Source: Acidicapsa dinghuensis
GTDB taxonomy: Bacteria > Acidobacteriota > Terriglobia > Terriglobales > Acidobacteriaceae
Assembly: GCF_025685685.1 (NCBI RefSeq)
Contig: NZ_JAGSYH010000002.1
Location: 110,768 to 174,767, forward strand
Direction of reading: 5' to 3'
DNA: 64,000 nt
Every line of letters starts with the position of its first letter. The stretch's first letter is position 1. Shown piece after piece: positions 49,048 through 59,855 of this stretch. Made by a program: the position numbers and the translations under genes. Under the pieces are notes generated by a model. That model ran no database searches. It saw only the letters and a program-made list of their open reading frames with translations, and was not told the DNA's origin.

Positions 49048-49079
49048 TGTCATCCTGAGCGCAGCGAAGGATCTGCTTT
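49048..49079. repeat. 32 bp interspersed repeat, copy 1
   Basis: TGTCATCCTGAGCGCAGCGA followed by AGGATCTGCTTT is identical to 52867-52898 and lies just after the iscU stop. It contains a short inverted pair ATCCT/AGGAT. Elements with this core are known as dispersed intergenic repeats in many genomes; both copies here are in the same orientation inside the isc locus. Confidence 0.9.
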
Positions 49080-49176
49080 GTGGGATGTAGGCGGCTGGAG
49101 TGAGCTCAAGCGTCCAGGTCTCGACTTGAGGCCTGGGAGGGGGATCCACAAAAGATCGAGTAGGAAAGCAGAATAG

Positions 49177-49587
49177 ATGCAGGATATAGTCACAATCAAA
49201 ACCCCAGGTCAGGCGGCCTCGCAGCCAGAGCAGCAGATTCCGACGAAACCCGCGGGGAACGGCATCGCCGTCACCCCTAAGGCTATCGAGAAGATCCGCA
49301 GCGGTATGGCCCAGGAAGGCATCTCGCCCGAAGAAGGCGGCCTGCGTCTCGGTGTCATGGGTGGTGGCTGCTCCGGTTTGTCCTACTCGATCCGTTTCGA
49401 TACCCGCCCGCGTGAGCGCGACCGCGTTTACGAGTTCGATGGCGTCCGCATCTTCGTCGACCCCAAGAGCTTCATCTATCTGCACGGCATGACACTCGAC
49501 TACGAACAGACACTGATGAAGCAAGGCTTCAACTTCATTAATCCCAACTCGAACCGTTCCTGCGGCTGCGGCTCATCGTTCTCCTGA
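49177..49587 (+). CDS. iscA: HesB/IscA family iron-sulfur carrier
   Basis: 136 aa. The A-type carrier fold spans about residues 28-136, with the three conserved cysteines Cys65 (GGGCSGLSY), Cys129 and Cys131 (SCGCGSSF). It accepts clusters from IscU and passes them on, especially as [4Fe-4S]. It has about 25 extra N-terminal residues rich in Gln/Pro compared with E. coli IscA. It follows iscU after a 140-base gap containing an interspersed repeat. Confidence 0.95.
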   Translation: MQDIVTIKTPGQAASQPEQQIPTKPAGNGIAVTPKAIEKIRSGMAQEGISPEEGGLRLGVMGGGCSGLSYSIRFDTRPRERDRVYEFDGVRIFVDPKSFIYLHGMTLDYEQTLMKQGFNFINPNSNRSCGCGSSFS

Positions 49588-49614
49588 TCTTAAGTACTAC
49601 GAACCTTCGGGTGC

Positions 49615-49652
49615 CCCATCCTTAACCGCGCGCTTTTGCGTGTAAGGGTGGG
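49615..49652. repeat. REP-like hairpin between iscA and hscB
   Basis: CCCATCCTTA (49615-49624) pairs with TAAGGGTGGG (49643-49652) with one wobble-type mismatch, and the inner CGCGC/GCGTG extends the stem around TTTT. It lies in the 91 bases between iscA and hscB. It could moderate read-through or RNA stability; it resembles intergenic REP elements rather than a terminator because no T-run follows. Confidence 0.6.
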
Positions 49653-49678
49653 ATCAGCAGATTCCACTTTTCCCAATT

Positions 49679-50371
49679 ATGTCCACAACGCTGACAACTT
49701 CCGCTCCAGCAACCTGTTGGGCATGCAGCACCGCGCTCGGCGAAAGTCCGCTGCTCTGTGTCGCCTGCGGCAAAGTACAGCCGACCACCAGCCTCGACTA
49801 CTTCCACGCCTTCGCCCTCGCTCGCAAGCTTCAGATTGACCTTCCCGGCCTTGAGCGTGAATTTCACCGCCTCAGCCGCCGTCTGCATCCCGATCGCTTC
49901 GCCCGCGCCACGCCACAAGAGCAGGAATGGAGCCTCGCCGCAACCGCGCTCCTCAACGACGCCTATCGCACGCTGCGCGACCCTATCGCTCGCGTCGAAT
50001 ACCTGCTCAAGCTCGAAGGCCTGGAAATCGGCGAAGAACACGCCGGAGTCAACAAGCGAGCCGACCGCCAGCCTCCTGCCGACCTGCTCGAAGAAGTCTT
50101 CGAGCTCAACATGCAGCTCGAAGAGATGCGCATGACGCAGAAAATGGGCGAGTCTGACCCATCGCTCCAGCGCGATCTCAAGTCCGCCCGCACAAAATTC
50201 GAAACCCTGCTCAGCGAAGTGGATAACGATCTCGCCACGCAAGGCCGCGCCTGGGATGAAGGCGACGCTGCCACACGTCCTGCCGCAGCCAAAGCTATGG
50301 CAGCGCTCCTCGACCGCCGCCGCTATCTGCGCAATCTCGTCCGCGACGTCAACCAGGTACTGGGAGCCTGA
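49679..50371 (+). CDS. hscB: Co-chaperone HscB with N-terminal zinc ribbon
   Basis: 230 aa. The J domain (about residues 40-110) contains the HPD tripeptide (His70-Pro71-Asp72) that stimulates HscA ATPase, followed by the three-helix C-terminal domain that binds IscU. Residues 13-30 hold two CxxC pairs (CWAC and CVAC), an N-terminal zinc finger absent from E. coli HscB but present in human HSC20. No Shine-Dalgarno is evident at ATG 49679. It is separated from hscA by the tautomerase gene. Confidence 0.93.
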   Translation: MSTTLTTSAPATCWACSTALGESPLLCVACGKVQPTTSLDYFHAFALARKLQIDLPGLEREFHRLSRRLHPDRFARATPQEQEWSLAATALLNDAYRTLRDPIARVEYLLKLEGLEIGEEHAGVNKRADRQPPADLLEEVFELNMQLEEMRMTQKMGESDPSLQRDLKSARTKFETLLSEVDNDLATQGRAWDEGDAATRPAAAKAMAALLDRRRYLRNLVRDVNQVLGA

Positions 50372-50374
50372 GCC

Positions 50375-50797
50375 ATGCCTTTTGTCCGTATCTCTGTCGA
50401 AAGCTCCACGCCAGCCGCGACGCGCAAGCTCATCGCCGACTCGGTCTATGAAGCGATGCGCGAAACCATTGGCATCCCTGAAGGCGACCGCTTCATCGTT
50501 GTCACCGCGCATGAAGCCGCTGACATGTTCATCGACCCATCCTTCATGGGCGCAGCTCGCAGTCACCAGTTCGTCCTGACCCAGATCTTTTTAAGCCGCG
50601 GCCGCACTGTCGAGCAAAAGCAGGCTCTCTACGCGCGTATTGTCGAACGTTTGCACGAAGCCGCTGGCATTCCCGCTGACGACGTGATGATTGTCCTGAC
50701 TGAAAACAACTTCGAAGATTGGTCCTTCGGCAAAGGCCAGGCCCAGTATGTTTTGAACCCTCCGGCATGGGCCCGCAAAGCCGAAGAAGGAAACTGA
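50375..50797 (+). CDS. Tautomerase family protein within the isc operon
   Basis: 140 aa single-chain tautomerase (Tautomerase_2-like). After Met removal, Pro2 becomes the N-terminal catalytic proline ([13 protein letters not shown]). It continues through [24 protein letters not shown] and a second half, [19 protein letters not shown], with [16 protein letters not shown] at the end. Members catalyse enol-keto tautomerisation or dehalogenation; the substrate here is unknown. It starts three bases after hscB stops and ends five bases before hscA, so it is part of the operon and may act with the chaperones or simply be co-expressed. Confidence 0.88.
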   Translation: MPFVRISVESSTPAATRKLIADSVYEAMRETIGIPEGDRFIVVTAHEAADMFIDPSFMGAARSHQFVLTQIFLSRGRTVEQKQALYARIVERLHEAAGIPADDVMIVLTENNFEDWSFGKGQAQYVLNPPAWARKAEEGN

Positions 50798-50802
50798 GAG
50801 TA

Positions 50803-52806
<2,004 letters not shown>

Positions 52807-52866
52807 GAATAACCGCGCAGGGAACGCGAGTCATCGTGAATTAGGATTTGTCATCAACCCAGGAAT

Positions 52867-52898
52867 TGTCATCCTGAGCGCAGCGAAGGATCTGCTTT
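52867..52898. repeat. 32 bp interspersed repeat, copy 2
   Basis: Identical over 32 bases to 49048-49079 and in the same orientation. It lies between hscA and fdx. Both copies are intergenic. Confidence 0.9.
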
Positions 52899-52963
52899 TG
52901 AGCGATGCACAATAGATCAAGGAAACCCGGCAAAGCATCCTTCCCCAATAGAAAGAGAAAACC

Positions 52964-53383
52964 ATGAGCACCACCGGACCCAAGACCGAAAACATCGCCC
53001 CCGACAAGCTCGTCCGCGTCACCTTCGAGCCAGAAGGCAAGACCGTCGAGTTTGAATACGGCACCCTGCCCTACGAGCACCACGGCAAACCCATGTCCTT
53101 CCTCGACGTCGCCGAGAACTTCGACATCTTCCTCGACCACGCCTGCGGAGGCGCTTGCGCCTGCACCACCTGCCATCTCTGGATCAAGGATCAGACCGGC
53201 ATCTCGGAAGCCGAGGACGACGAAATCGACCGCCTCGACATGGCAGCCGATCAGCAGCTCAACTCCCGCCTCGGCTGCCAGGCGGTCATCACCAAACCCG
53301 GCAACTATGTAGTCGAAATCCCTAAGTGGAACCGCAATTACACCTCCGAAGGCAAGCCCCTCACGCTCGCCGAAGGGAAGTAA
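52964..53383 (+). CDS. fdx: Isc-type [2Fe-2S] ferredoxin
   Basis: 139 aa. The cluster ligands are Cys61, Cys67, Cys70 (CGGACACTTC, C-x5-C-x2-C) and Cys105 (RLGCQ), the adrenodoxin/Isc Fdx pattern; Cys65 is extra. It supplies electrons for cluster assembly on IscU. The domain includes GTLPYEHHGKPMSFLDVAE before the ligands and EDDEIDRLDMAADQ between them. It has a longer N-terminus than E. coli Fdx. Confidence 0.95.
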   Translation: MSTTGPKTENIAPDKLVRVTFEPEGKTVEFEYGTLPYEHHGKPMSFLDVAENFDIFLDHACGGACACTTCHLWIKDQTGISEAEDDEIDRLDMAADQQLNSRLGCQAVITKPGNYVVEIPKWNRNYTSEGKPLTLAEGK

Positions 53384-53417
53384 TTGAATCACTAAGCTTT
53401 CCTGGGACCAGAAACCT

Positions 53418-53762
53418 ATGATTCACCCGGATGACGAGAACGGTCACGCACTTCGGCGATTAGAAGCCGATGGTGATGACTTAAGCCGTGCCCGTGACAT
53501 TGATTTCAGTGTTGTCTTCCATTCCGAAGGAGCAGCTGAGAAGTTTGCGGAGCATTTCCGCAATCTGGGCTTGAAAGTCGATGTCAGCTTTGCTCAGGTA
53601 AAGGCAGATCATCCCTGGGATGCCGTCGTAGTCAAATCCATGGTTCCGACTCACTCTGCCATCACCGAGTTCGAAAGAGAGCTACAAGAGATTGCGAATG
53701 TGTCGGGAGGTTATAACGACGGTTGGGGATGTTTCGCTCAGCCCGGAAAGCATCTTCAATGA
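53418..53762 (+). CDS. RraB-family ribonuclease E inhibitor-like protein
   Basis: 114 aa with the RraB fold: HPDDENGHALRRLEADGDDL, VVFHSEGAAEKFAEHFRNLG and the C-terminal ELQEIANVSGGYNDGWGCFA. In E. coli RraB binds RNase E and changes mRNA decay. Here it sits 34 bases after fdx in the isc operon and its stop overlaps the cupin start (ATGA), so it is translationally coupled. Whether it touches RNase E or acts in iron-sulfur control is unknown. Confidence 0.85.
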   Translation: MIHPDDENGHALRRLEADGDDLSRARDIDFSVVFHSEGAAEKFAEHFRNLGLKVDVSFAQVKADHPWDAVVVKSMVPTHSAITEFERELQEIANVSGGYNDGWGCFAQPGKHLQ

Positions 53763-54154
53763 GATTGAGTGAGCCGGATAAGGTAAGTACGCCAGAGGAA
53801 GCACCCCATATCAGCACCGCGACCAAGCAGACCATCAACCGCAGACACCTCTTAGCCGCCACACTCGGCAGCCGTAACGTCACCGACGTAGACATCCGCG
53901 AAATCACTCTCGCTCCAGGCCAGCAGAGCGGACGCCATCTCCATCCCTGCGCTGTAGTCGGCTACATCGCCTCAGGCAACGCCCACATGCAGATCGAGGG
54001 TAGTCCCGTACAAACCCTTCCCACAGGCTCAGCCTTCTACGAACCAGCCAGTGTCATCATCACCAACTTCGGCAACGCCTCCGAAACCGAGTCGATGACC
54101 TTCATCGCCGTCTACCTCCTCGACGGCAAACAAGACCTGATCCAGATGATGTAA
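53759..54154 (+). CDS. Cupin-domain protein
   Basis: 131 aa single-domain cupin. The metal motif HLHPCAVVGYIASG lies near residue 62, where histidines sit at the expected positions, and the second motif is PTGSAFYEPASVIITNFGN. The first 45 residues (ATKQTINRRHLLAATLGSRN) contain twin arginines and a hydrophobic stretch but not a full signal peptide. It begins inside the rraB stop (ATGA) and precedes iscX, so it belongs to the operon. Substrate unknown. Confidence 0.85.
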   Translation: MRLSEPDKVSTPEEAPHISTATKQTINRRHLLAATLGSRNVTDVDIREITLAPGQQSGRHLHPCAVVGYIASGNAHMQIEGSPVQTLPTGSAFYEPASVIITNFGNASETESMTFIAVYLLDGKQDLIQMM

Positions 54155-54213
54155 TACCCTATTCTCTGACCACTGTTGACTGGTCCCTAATCCCTGTTCC
54201 CTAGGAGTAATCC

Positions 54214-54432
54214 ATGCCCCGTGAAATCCACTGGACCGACGCCGAGGAGATCGGCATTCAACTCCAGGAAACGTACCCCGACACCGACCCGCTCACCGTC
54301 CGCTTCACTGACCTGCATCGCATGGTCACTGAGCTCCCCGGCTTCGCCGACGACCCCACCAAATCCAACGAGTCACGCCTCGAAGCGATCCAGATGGCAT
54401 GGCACGAAGAGTTCCAGGACGCCCAGGGTTAG
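54214..54432 (+). CDS. iscX: IscX (YfhJ) iron-sulfur assembly protein
   Basis: 72 aa, matching IscX length. Motifs REIHWTDAEEIGIQLQETYPDTDP, VRFTDLHRMVTELPGF and LEAIQMAWHEEF are diagnostic. This small acidic protein binds IscS and iron and tunes cluster synthesis. Clear AGGAG Shine-Dalgarno. It is the last gene of the locus and is convergent with yraN, six bases away. Confidence 0.96.
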   Translation: MPREIHWTDAEEIGIQLQETYPDTDPLTVRFTDLHRMVTELPGFADDPTKSNESRLEAIQMAWHEEFQDAQG

Positions 54433-54438
54433 CAGCCT

Positions 54439-54930
54439 TCAATCCCGCCAGCCGAAAGCCCCGGGAATCAGCGTCACCTCTCGCTCTTTCCCTCTGAGCT
54501 CATACACAGTAATAATGTCGAATCGCGTTTCAGGCCGCATCTCTTCGTCATCCGCATCCGGCAGATGCCGTAGATAAGTCCGAGCCAGCCGCCGCAAAGT
54601 CTTCCGCTTATTGCGATCCACGGCCGAAGAGGCCGTCGCCATCTCCTTCGATGTACGCGTTTTCACCTCGACAAAACAAAGCACATCGCCCTGCCACGCA
54701 ATCAGGTCGATATCCCCTTGCATCGGCCCATCATTCCACCGCCGCGCCACTACCGTGAATCCATTGCGCCGCAGATAGAAAAACGCAGCTTCCTCGCCGC
54801 GCTCACCGGTAGCCAGATGCTCAGGCATCTGCGGCAGCCGTCCGCGTCGCGCGCTCACGCGATCCAGCAACGCGACCGCACGTTCCACCGCATTAGTCCG
54901 CAAGGCATCCAGGCTCAGCATGAATGACAA
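54439..54930 (-). CDS. UPF0102 / YraN family endonuclease-like protein
   Basis: 163 aa. The restriction-endonuclease-like core has GERGEEAAFFYLRRNGFTVVARRW, then GDIDLIAWQGDVLCFVEVKTRTS, giving the D-x(n)-E-x-K active-site pattern. Such proteins resemble Holliday-junction resolvases but their natural role is unclear. About 40 N-terminal residues precede the usual domain start, so a later start is possible. It is convergent with iscX. Confidence 0.88.
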   Translation of the reverse strand: MSFMLSLDALRTNAVERAVALLDRVSARRGRLPQMPEHLATGERGEEAAFFYLRRNGFTVVARRWNDGPMQGDIDLIAWQGDVLCFVEVKTRTSKEMATASSAVDRNKRKTLRRLARTYLRHLPDADDEEMRPETRFDIITVYELRGKEREVTLIPGAFGWRD

Positions 54931-54978
54931 CCATTCTCGCGGCTTCCCGGCAATCCATCAACACGCAAGCAATTCACG

Positions 54979-55013
54979 AAAAAGCCCGCCGCATTCATCG
55001 CGGCGGGCTTTTT
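54979..55013. terminator. Bidirectional rho-independent terminator
   Basis: A perfect stem GCCCGCCGC / GCGGCGGGC with a seven-base loop is flanked by AAAAA on the left and TTTTT on the right. It can act on either strand; it lies 20 bases past the stop of the minus-strand aminotransferase gene. Confidence 0.93.
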
Positions 55014-55032
55014 CATTTCAGTTAATTCCTGC

Positions 55033-56442
55033 CTACGCTTCGACAGCCACTGCCTCGCTGGCCCGTGCGTGTTCCTCTTCCACTTGCGACAGCGCCTCTT
55101 CCAGGATGTCCAGAGCCACCGTCGCTTCCTGCTCGTTCACAATCAGCGGCGGGCAAAGCCGCAGCGAAGTCTCGCCACAACCCAGAATCAGCAGCCCCTT
55201 CTCAAAGCACAGCGTCTCCACACGATTACGAAGTGCTGTCGCTGGCTCACGGGTCTCTTTATCCAGCACCAGTTCAATGCCGATCATCAACCCGCGCCCG
55301 CGCACATCGCCTACAAGCGCGTGCGTCTTCGTCCACCCCTTCAGCCGATCAAGCATTTTGCCGCCAATTTTCTCAGCATTCGCAATACCCTCGCGCTCCA
55401 GAATATCCATCGTCGCCAGCGCCGAAGCAATCGCAATCGGATTGCCGCCAAACGTCGAAGCGTGTGAACCCGGCACCCAGTCCATGATCTCTGCCCTGGT
55501 CATGCAGATGCCCAGCGGCATACCCGAAGCAATGCCCTTCGCCATGCAGACAATATCCGGCTGCACGCCCGTATGCTCAATCGCCCACCACTTGCCCGTC
55601 CGCCCCGCACCTGACTGCACTTCGTCCGCCACCAGCAGAATTCCATGCCGGTCGCAGATAGCGCGCAGCTCCTGCAAAAAGTTGGTCGGCGCTACAACAT
55701 AGCCGCCCTCTCCCTGGATCGGTTCCACAAAGATTGCCGCTACTTCCTCAGGCGGCAAAGTCTTCTTGAAGAGCTTGTCCTCGATATAACGAGCACAGCC
55801 CAGCGCAAACTTCTCCTGCTCCTGTGGTCCGCCTGTGCATCCGCGGTACGCATACGGATACTCGATATGCGTAACCCCAGGTACCAGCGGAGCAAAACGC
55901 CGTTTTTGCTGTGGCTTCGACCCCGTTAGCGACAGGGCTCCCATCGTGCGTCCATGAAAAGCTCCAAAGAAGCTGATCACATGCTGTCGCTTCGTGTGAT
56001 ACCGCGCAACCTTTAGCGCGCACTCCACAGCCTCAGCTCCCGAATTGCCGTAGTAAAACCGGTGCGGTCCCGGCATCGGAGCAACCGCTGAAAGCCGATC
56101 GGCAAACTGCGTCATCGACTCGTAATAGAAATCCGTTCCCGATATGTGAATCAGTTCCGCCGCCTGCTTCTGAATCGCCGTCACCACGTCCGGATGACAA
56201 TGTCCGGTCGAATTCACTGCAATGCCTGCGGCGAAGTCCAAAAACTCGTTCCCATCTACGTCGGTAATGCGGATTCCCCGCCCACTCTTCGCCACCAGTG
56301 GATAGGAGCGTGTATAGCTCGGCGATATCACGCGGTCGTCGTGCGCCACGGCAGCAGTTGCCTTCGGTCCAGGCAGGCTCGTAATCAACTTCGGTCCAAA
56401 CTGCATATGTAAATCGGAGTGCGAATACGCTGAGTGTGCCAT
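55033..56442 (-). CDS. Class III aminotransferase (4-aminobutyrate/acetylornithine type)
   Basis: 469 aa PLP enzyme. Seen are FLDFAAGIAVNSTGHCHP, FYYGNSGAEAVECALKVAR, FFGAFHGRTMGALSLTGSKP, FVEPIQGEGGYVV, LLVADEVQSGAGRTGKWWA and the PLP lysine in VCMAKGIASGMPLG. GABA aminotransferase is the closest assignment; ornithine, acetylornithine or leucine-type 2-keto acids are alternatives that sequence alone cannot separate. ATG 56440-56442 has AAGGAG seven bases upstream; the frame opens 18 codons earlier. No arginine genes are adjacent, which argues mildly against ArgD. Confidence 0.88.
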   Translation of the reverse strand: MAHSAYSHSDLHMQFGPKLITSLPGPKATAAVAHDDRVISPSYTRSYPLVAKSGRGIRITDVDGNEFLDFAAGIAVNSTGHCHPDVVTAIQKQAAELIHISGTDFYYESMTQFADRLSAVAPMPGPHRFYYGNSGAEAVECALKVARYHTKRQHVISFFGAFHGRTMGALSLTGSKPQQKRRFAPLVPGVTHIEYPYAYRGCTGGPQEQEKFALGCARYIEDKLFKKTLPPEEVAAIFVEPIQGEGGYVVAPTNFLQELRAICDRHGILLVADEVQSGAGRTGKWWAIEHTGVQPDIVCMAKGIASGMPLGICMTRAEIMDWVPGSHASTFGGNPIAIASALATMDILEREGIANAEKIGGKMLDRLKGWTKTHALVGDVRGRGLMIGIELVLDKETREPATALRNRVETLCFEKGLLILGCGETSLRLCPPLIVNEQEATVALDILEEALSQVEEEHARASEAVAVEA

Positions 56443-56785
56443 AAAGAATCTCCTTCCATCGGCCAAGTTCACGATTGGATACGACGATGCCAGCAACCCA
56501 CATGGGTGCCCGGAAACGTCTGAAAAGAATGGGAAAGAATCGAAAAGTGCGTGAGAAAGAGAGGCTTAGTCACCTGCATACAGGTTCGGCCGCGTCCGGC
56601 TCGGCAGCACGCGAAGATGCCGCCGCGGGCCGATCACACGAGCCCGCAATCCACTCCAGCATTTGCTGGCGGAAATCGCTTTCCTGTTTGCACGCCGTAT
56701 GAATCGCATAAAAATCCTGTAAGGGAACCGTTGGCCCTCAGGATAGCATGCAGCCGATACGGCCCGATAGTTCCGGCCGCTTCGG
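56443..56785. other. Intergenic region without a recognisable gene
   Basis: 343 bases between the aminotransferase start and the end of the secreted hypothetical protein. The frames that cross it on both strands have arginine- or proline-rich, low-complexity translations without motifs. It should contain the aminotransferase promoter. No repeat or strong hairpin was seen. Confidence 0.4.
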
Positions 56786-57463
56786 CTATTTCTTCGCGTC
56801 GAATGTACCCGCAGGCACCAGGGATAGCGGATCGTCGCCCTCGAACGAGACATGCCCTGTCTCAAATGTCGTCAGTCCATCAACATCCGCAGCCAGCGTC
56901 AGCAGACACACCATGCCTTTGTCCACAATCGTGCATGCCGTCTCGATCGTGTAAATTGGTTCTTTCTGATCCTGCGGCGTGCCTTTCGCCCTCTCAACCC
57001 ACAGATTATGCTTGCCCAGTTTGTACGCACTGTAGGTTGAGTCAATAATGTTGAAGTTCTTTTTCAGCCCCTGTGACATTCCCTCGCCGACAGAAGGAAG
57101 ATCGTCCTGAGAAAAACGCTGCCCAAAGCAATCGAAAGGCAACGTCAAAGACATGATCACCGACGCCGGAGCGCCATGCTTCACCAGAAAACCTACCTGC
57201 GCGCATGCAGCGCCTCGCTTCTCCGGATCGCTTGTCGCTTTATCTTGCGCATTCAACTGCGCCGCTGGCAGCATCGGCTTGGTATCAACTAGTTCCCAGG
57301 CTGTCGGATACGCGTAGGTGAAGCCGATTTCGCTCTTGTAAACCGTAGCCCCTACCGCGGAATTGTCCGACTGTGAGACCGTCGCCTGCCCGAAAACAGG
57401 AACAAAAGCGGCGCATACCAGCACCGAGGTCAAAGCAAGAAAGTGAAACTTGCAGCTAGGCAT
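56786..57463 (-). CDS. Secreted hypothetical protein
   Basis: 225 aa, not recognised. A signal peptide (FHFLALTSVLVCAAFVPVFG) is followed by a mature region with a PsbP/Mog1-like flavour: IGFTYAYPTAWELVDTKP, then alternating strands and a C-terminal GTFDAKK. Four cysteines, spaced in pairs, could form disulfides. It is probably periplasmic. It starts just after the DUF4337 gene's end and may share its transcript. Confidence 0.75.
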   Translation of the reverse strand: MPSCKFHFLALTSVLVCAAFVPVFGQATVSQSDNSAVGATVYKSEIGFTYAYPTAWELVDTKPMLPAAQLNAQDKATSDPEKRGAACAQVGFLVKHGAPASVIMSLTLPFDCFGQRFSQDDLPSVGEGMSQGLKKNFNIIDSTYSAYKLGKHNLWVERAKGTPQDQKEPIYTIETACTIVDKGMVCLLTLAADVDGLTTFETGHVSFEGDDPLSLVPAGTFDAKK

Positions 57464-57513
57464 AGTTCGGCGAGTGTAGCACGAACTTTACTTCGTGAAT
57501 ATCAACAGCTGCG

Positions 57514-58059
57514 CTACTTCAGCAGCAACACCGAAGCCGAAACCAGTATGCCCGCCAACCCGAAGATCAGCCCAAACACCCAGTAAAGCCGGTTCTTCGT
57601 CAACAGCGTAATCGAAGCCGTCACCAGCGCGATTTCGAGCAGCGCCTCGCCAAGATCGAACCGGTTGGCGCGAATCTCTGCCCGTTCCACTTGTTCTTCC
57701 AGTTCCTTGGCCTTGTCCTGCTCTTCCTTCAGATCCTCGTCCCACTTCTTCTGGTGATCGGCGTAGGTCTTTGCAATCTTATCGGCAGCCGCCCTATCTG
57801 CAACCGGCATCACCGAAAGCAGATCAGCCGCCAGCCCCGTGTCGCTCTGCCGAATCTTCTTCGCCTGATACAGATTCCATTGGTCCGTCGCCTGGTTCTG
57901 CTTCAGTACCGCTTCGGTGTGTGTCCGGTGGCCCAGCACAGTAATGATCGCCACCAGCACCGCCAGCACGCTCATCGTAAACGCTACCGGCCGCGATGAT
58001 GGCTCATGCGACGCATGCTCCGCGTGTTCCTGCAACTCACCTGCTTCGTTCGCTTCCAT
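57514..58059 (-). CDS. DUF4337 family membrane protein
   Basis: 181 aa. One membrane helix lies near residues 27-45 (VAFTMSVLAVLVAIITVLG), then a charged coiled-coil (about 95-130, DHQKKWDEDLKEEQDKAKELEEQVERAE), then two C-terminal hydrophobic helices ending at the last residue. This arrangement and HRTHTEAVLKQNQATDQWNLYQAKKIR match DUF4337. Function unknown. It lies 20 bases after cysS stops on the same strand and could be co-transcribed. Confidence 0.85.
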   Translation of the reverse strand: MEANEAGELQEHAEHASHEPSSRPVAFTMSVLAVLVAIITVLGHRTHTEAVLKQNQATDQWNLYQAKKIRQSDTGLAADLLSVMPVADRAAADKIAKTYADHQKKWDEDLKEEQDKAKELEEQVERAEIRANRFDLGEALLEIALVTASITLLTKNRLYWVFGLIFGLAGILVSASVLLLK

Positions 58060-58079
58060 ACTGCAACCTCGATCCGCGG

Positions 58080-59570
58080 CTATTTCCGCTTCCAGCGCAC
58101 GCCCTCGCGCGAGTCCTCAATCACAATACCCTTCGCCGCCAGCTCATCGCGAATCTCATCTGACCGTTTGAAGTTTCTCTGCTTCCTCGCCATGTTCCGC
58201 TCGGCAATCAGCGCGTCTACTTCAGCATCGGTCAGCCCAGCCCCAGCCAGCAGTTCAGGCGCTATCTTATCGCCAAGACCGCTACTCTGCGCCCATTCAA
58301 TTGCAGCCTTCGTCGGCTCCGCATCGCGATCGGCGATCACTGCAAATACCGCGTCGAACTCGTCCAGCACCTGCAGCACCCGCTCGCGATCACCTTCCAG
58401 CACCGTCCCTGCGTCCAGCGCCGAATTCACCATCCGCACCAGATCAAAGATCGGCGCCCGCGCCTCAGCCGTATTCAGATCATTCTCGAGCGCGGCAAAG
58501 TATCCTGCTTCAGCCTTCTCCGCCGCAACCTGCAGTGAATCCGTCGTCCCTGCCGCAAGTGAAGCTTTCTTCAGCCGGCCAACAAAGGTCCGCAGCCGGT
58601 CGATTGCGTTCGTCGCTTCCGTCAATCCTTCAAACGTAAAGTTCAACTGGTGACGGTACGGAACCGAAATCAGCGCCAGCCGGATCGCCGAAGCCTTGTA
58701 TCCCTTCAGCAGCAAATCGCGCAGCGTGTAGAAGTTGCCTTCCGACTTCGACATCTTCCGCCCATCCACAAGCAGAAAGCGCACATGCATCCAATGCCGC
58801 GCCAACGGCTTACGCGTCACTGACTCCGACTGCGCAATCTCATTCTCATGGTGCGGAAACATCAGATCTTCGCCGCCCGCATGCAGATCGAAGCTCTCGC
58901 CGAGATACTTCATCGACATCGCCGAGCACTCCAGATGCCACCCTGGCCGTCCGCGCCCGATCTTCGTCTCCCAGCTTGTCTCGCCCGGCTTCACAGCCTT
59001 CCACAGCGCAAAGTCGCGCGCCGAGTCCTTCTCATACTCGTCCACATCCACGCGCGCGCCGTCCGTGATGCCTTCCAGATCCTTTTTGCTCAGCTTCCCG
59101 TATTCAGGAAAAGCCTTTAGCCGGAAATACCACGAGCCGTCGTCCGTTCCCTCGCCGGTCCGGTAAGCCGCGCCCGCAGCCTCCAGCCGCTCCACCAGTT
59201 CCACCATCTCGGGAATATGTTCCGTGGCCCGCGCCATCACCTCAGGCTGTTCAATCTGCAGCGATTCCAGATCGTCCAGAAACGCCTTCTCAAACTTGGG
59301 CGTGTACTCGCCAATCGGCACGCCCTGCGCAGCGGCATTGCGGATAATCTTGTCATCCACATCCGTAATGTTCATCACGTGCTTCAGCCGCATGCCCTTA
59401 AGCTTCAGAAACCGCCGCAGTACATCGATTTGCAAAAACGTCCTGAAATTCCCGATATGCCCGTAGTCGTACACAGTCGGCCCGCAGGCATACATCCGCA
59501 GCTCTTCGCCATCGGAGGGTGTCAGTTCATCCAGTTGTCCGCTGAGGGTGTTGTACAGGCGCAGGGTCAT
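58080..59570 (-). CDS. cysS: Cysteinyl-tRNA synthetase
   Basis: 496 aa class I synthetase that charges tRNA-Cys. The signature HIGH is HIGN in CGPTVYDYGHIGNFR, where the first Cys is a zinc ligand, and KMSKS is present in DGRKMSKSEGN. Further zinc-site residues occur in RPGWHLECSAM and HAGGEDLMFPHHENE. The C-terminal DALR-like and anticodon regions are complete (RKQRNFKRSDEIRDEL). ATG 59568-59570 (MTLRLYN) is chosen because the domain begins there; the frame is open for 11 more codons. Confidence 0.96.
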   Translation of the reverse strand: MTLRLYNTLSGQLDELTPSDGEELRMYACGPTVYDYGHIGNFRTFLQIDVLRRFLKLKGMRLKHVMNITDVDDKIIRNAAAQGVPIGEYTPKFEKAFLDDLESLQIEQPEVMARATEHIPEMVELVERLEAAGAAYRTGEGTDDGSWYFRLKAFPEYGKLSKKDLEGITDGARVDVDEYEKDSARDFALWKAVKPGETSWETKIGRGRPGWHLECSAMSMKYLGESFDLHAGGEDLMFPHHENEIAQSESVTRKPLARHWMHVRFLLVDGRKMSKSEGNFYTLRDLLLKGYKASAIRLALISVPYRHQLNFTFEGLTEATNAIDRLRTFVGRLKKASLAAGTTDSLQVAAEKAEAGYFAALENDLNTAEARAPIFDLVRMVNSALDAGTVLEGDRERVLQVLDEFDAVFAVIADRDAEPTKAAIEWAQSSGLGDKIAPELLAGAGLTDAEVDALIAERNMARKQRNFKRSDEIRDELAAKGIVIEDSREGVRWKRK

Positions 59571-59855
59571 TTGCGTGCGGGACAGTCTCTCGCTGCTTTC
59601 CAAAAATCCAGTCAGTTTCGCCGTCTATTGGGCCTTTTCGATTGTATCAGCGCACCGTTTCACCTCCGCACCGACCCCAGCTCTGGATTTCAGATAAATG
59701 TTCGCCACTCTTCTCCCGAACGGCTATACTGCTGCGCAACAATTCTTCCTGCAACAATTCTGCAGCCGTAAGCCTCTTTCTCTGTTCTCCGGGCCCTTTC
59801 ACAAGCCATCCCCCGCGAACCCAGGTCCCTTCGGCCTCCCCCGCAGGAGCGCATT
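59571..59855. other. Divergent intergenic region between cysS and the lipoprotein gene
   Basis: 285 bases holding the divergent promoters of cysS and the lipoprotein gene. Frames across it are fragments of overlapping reading frames; no gene, repeat or strong stem-loop was seen. Confidence 0.4.
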
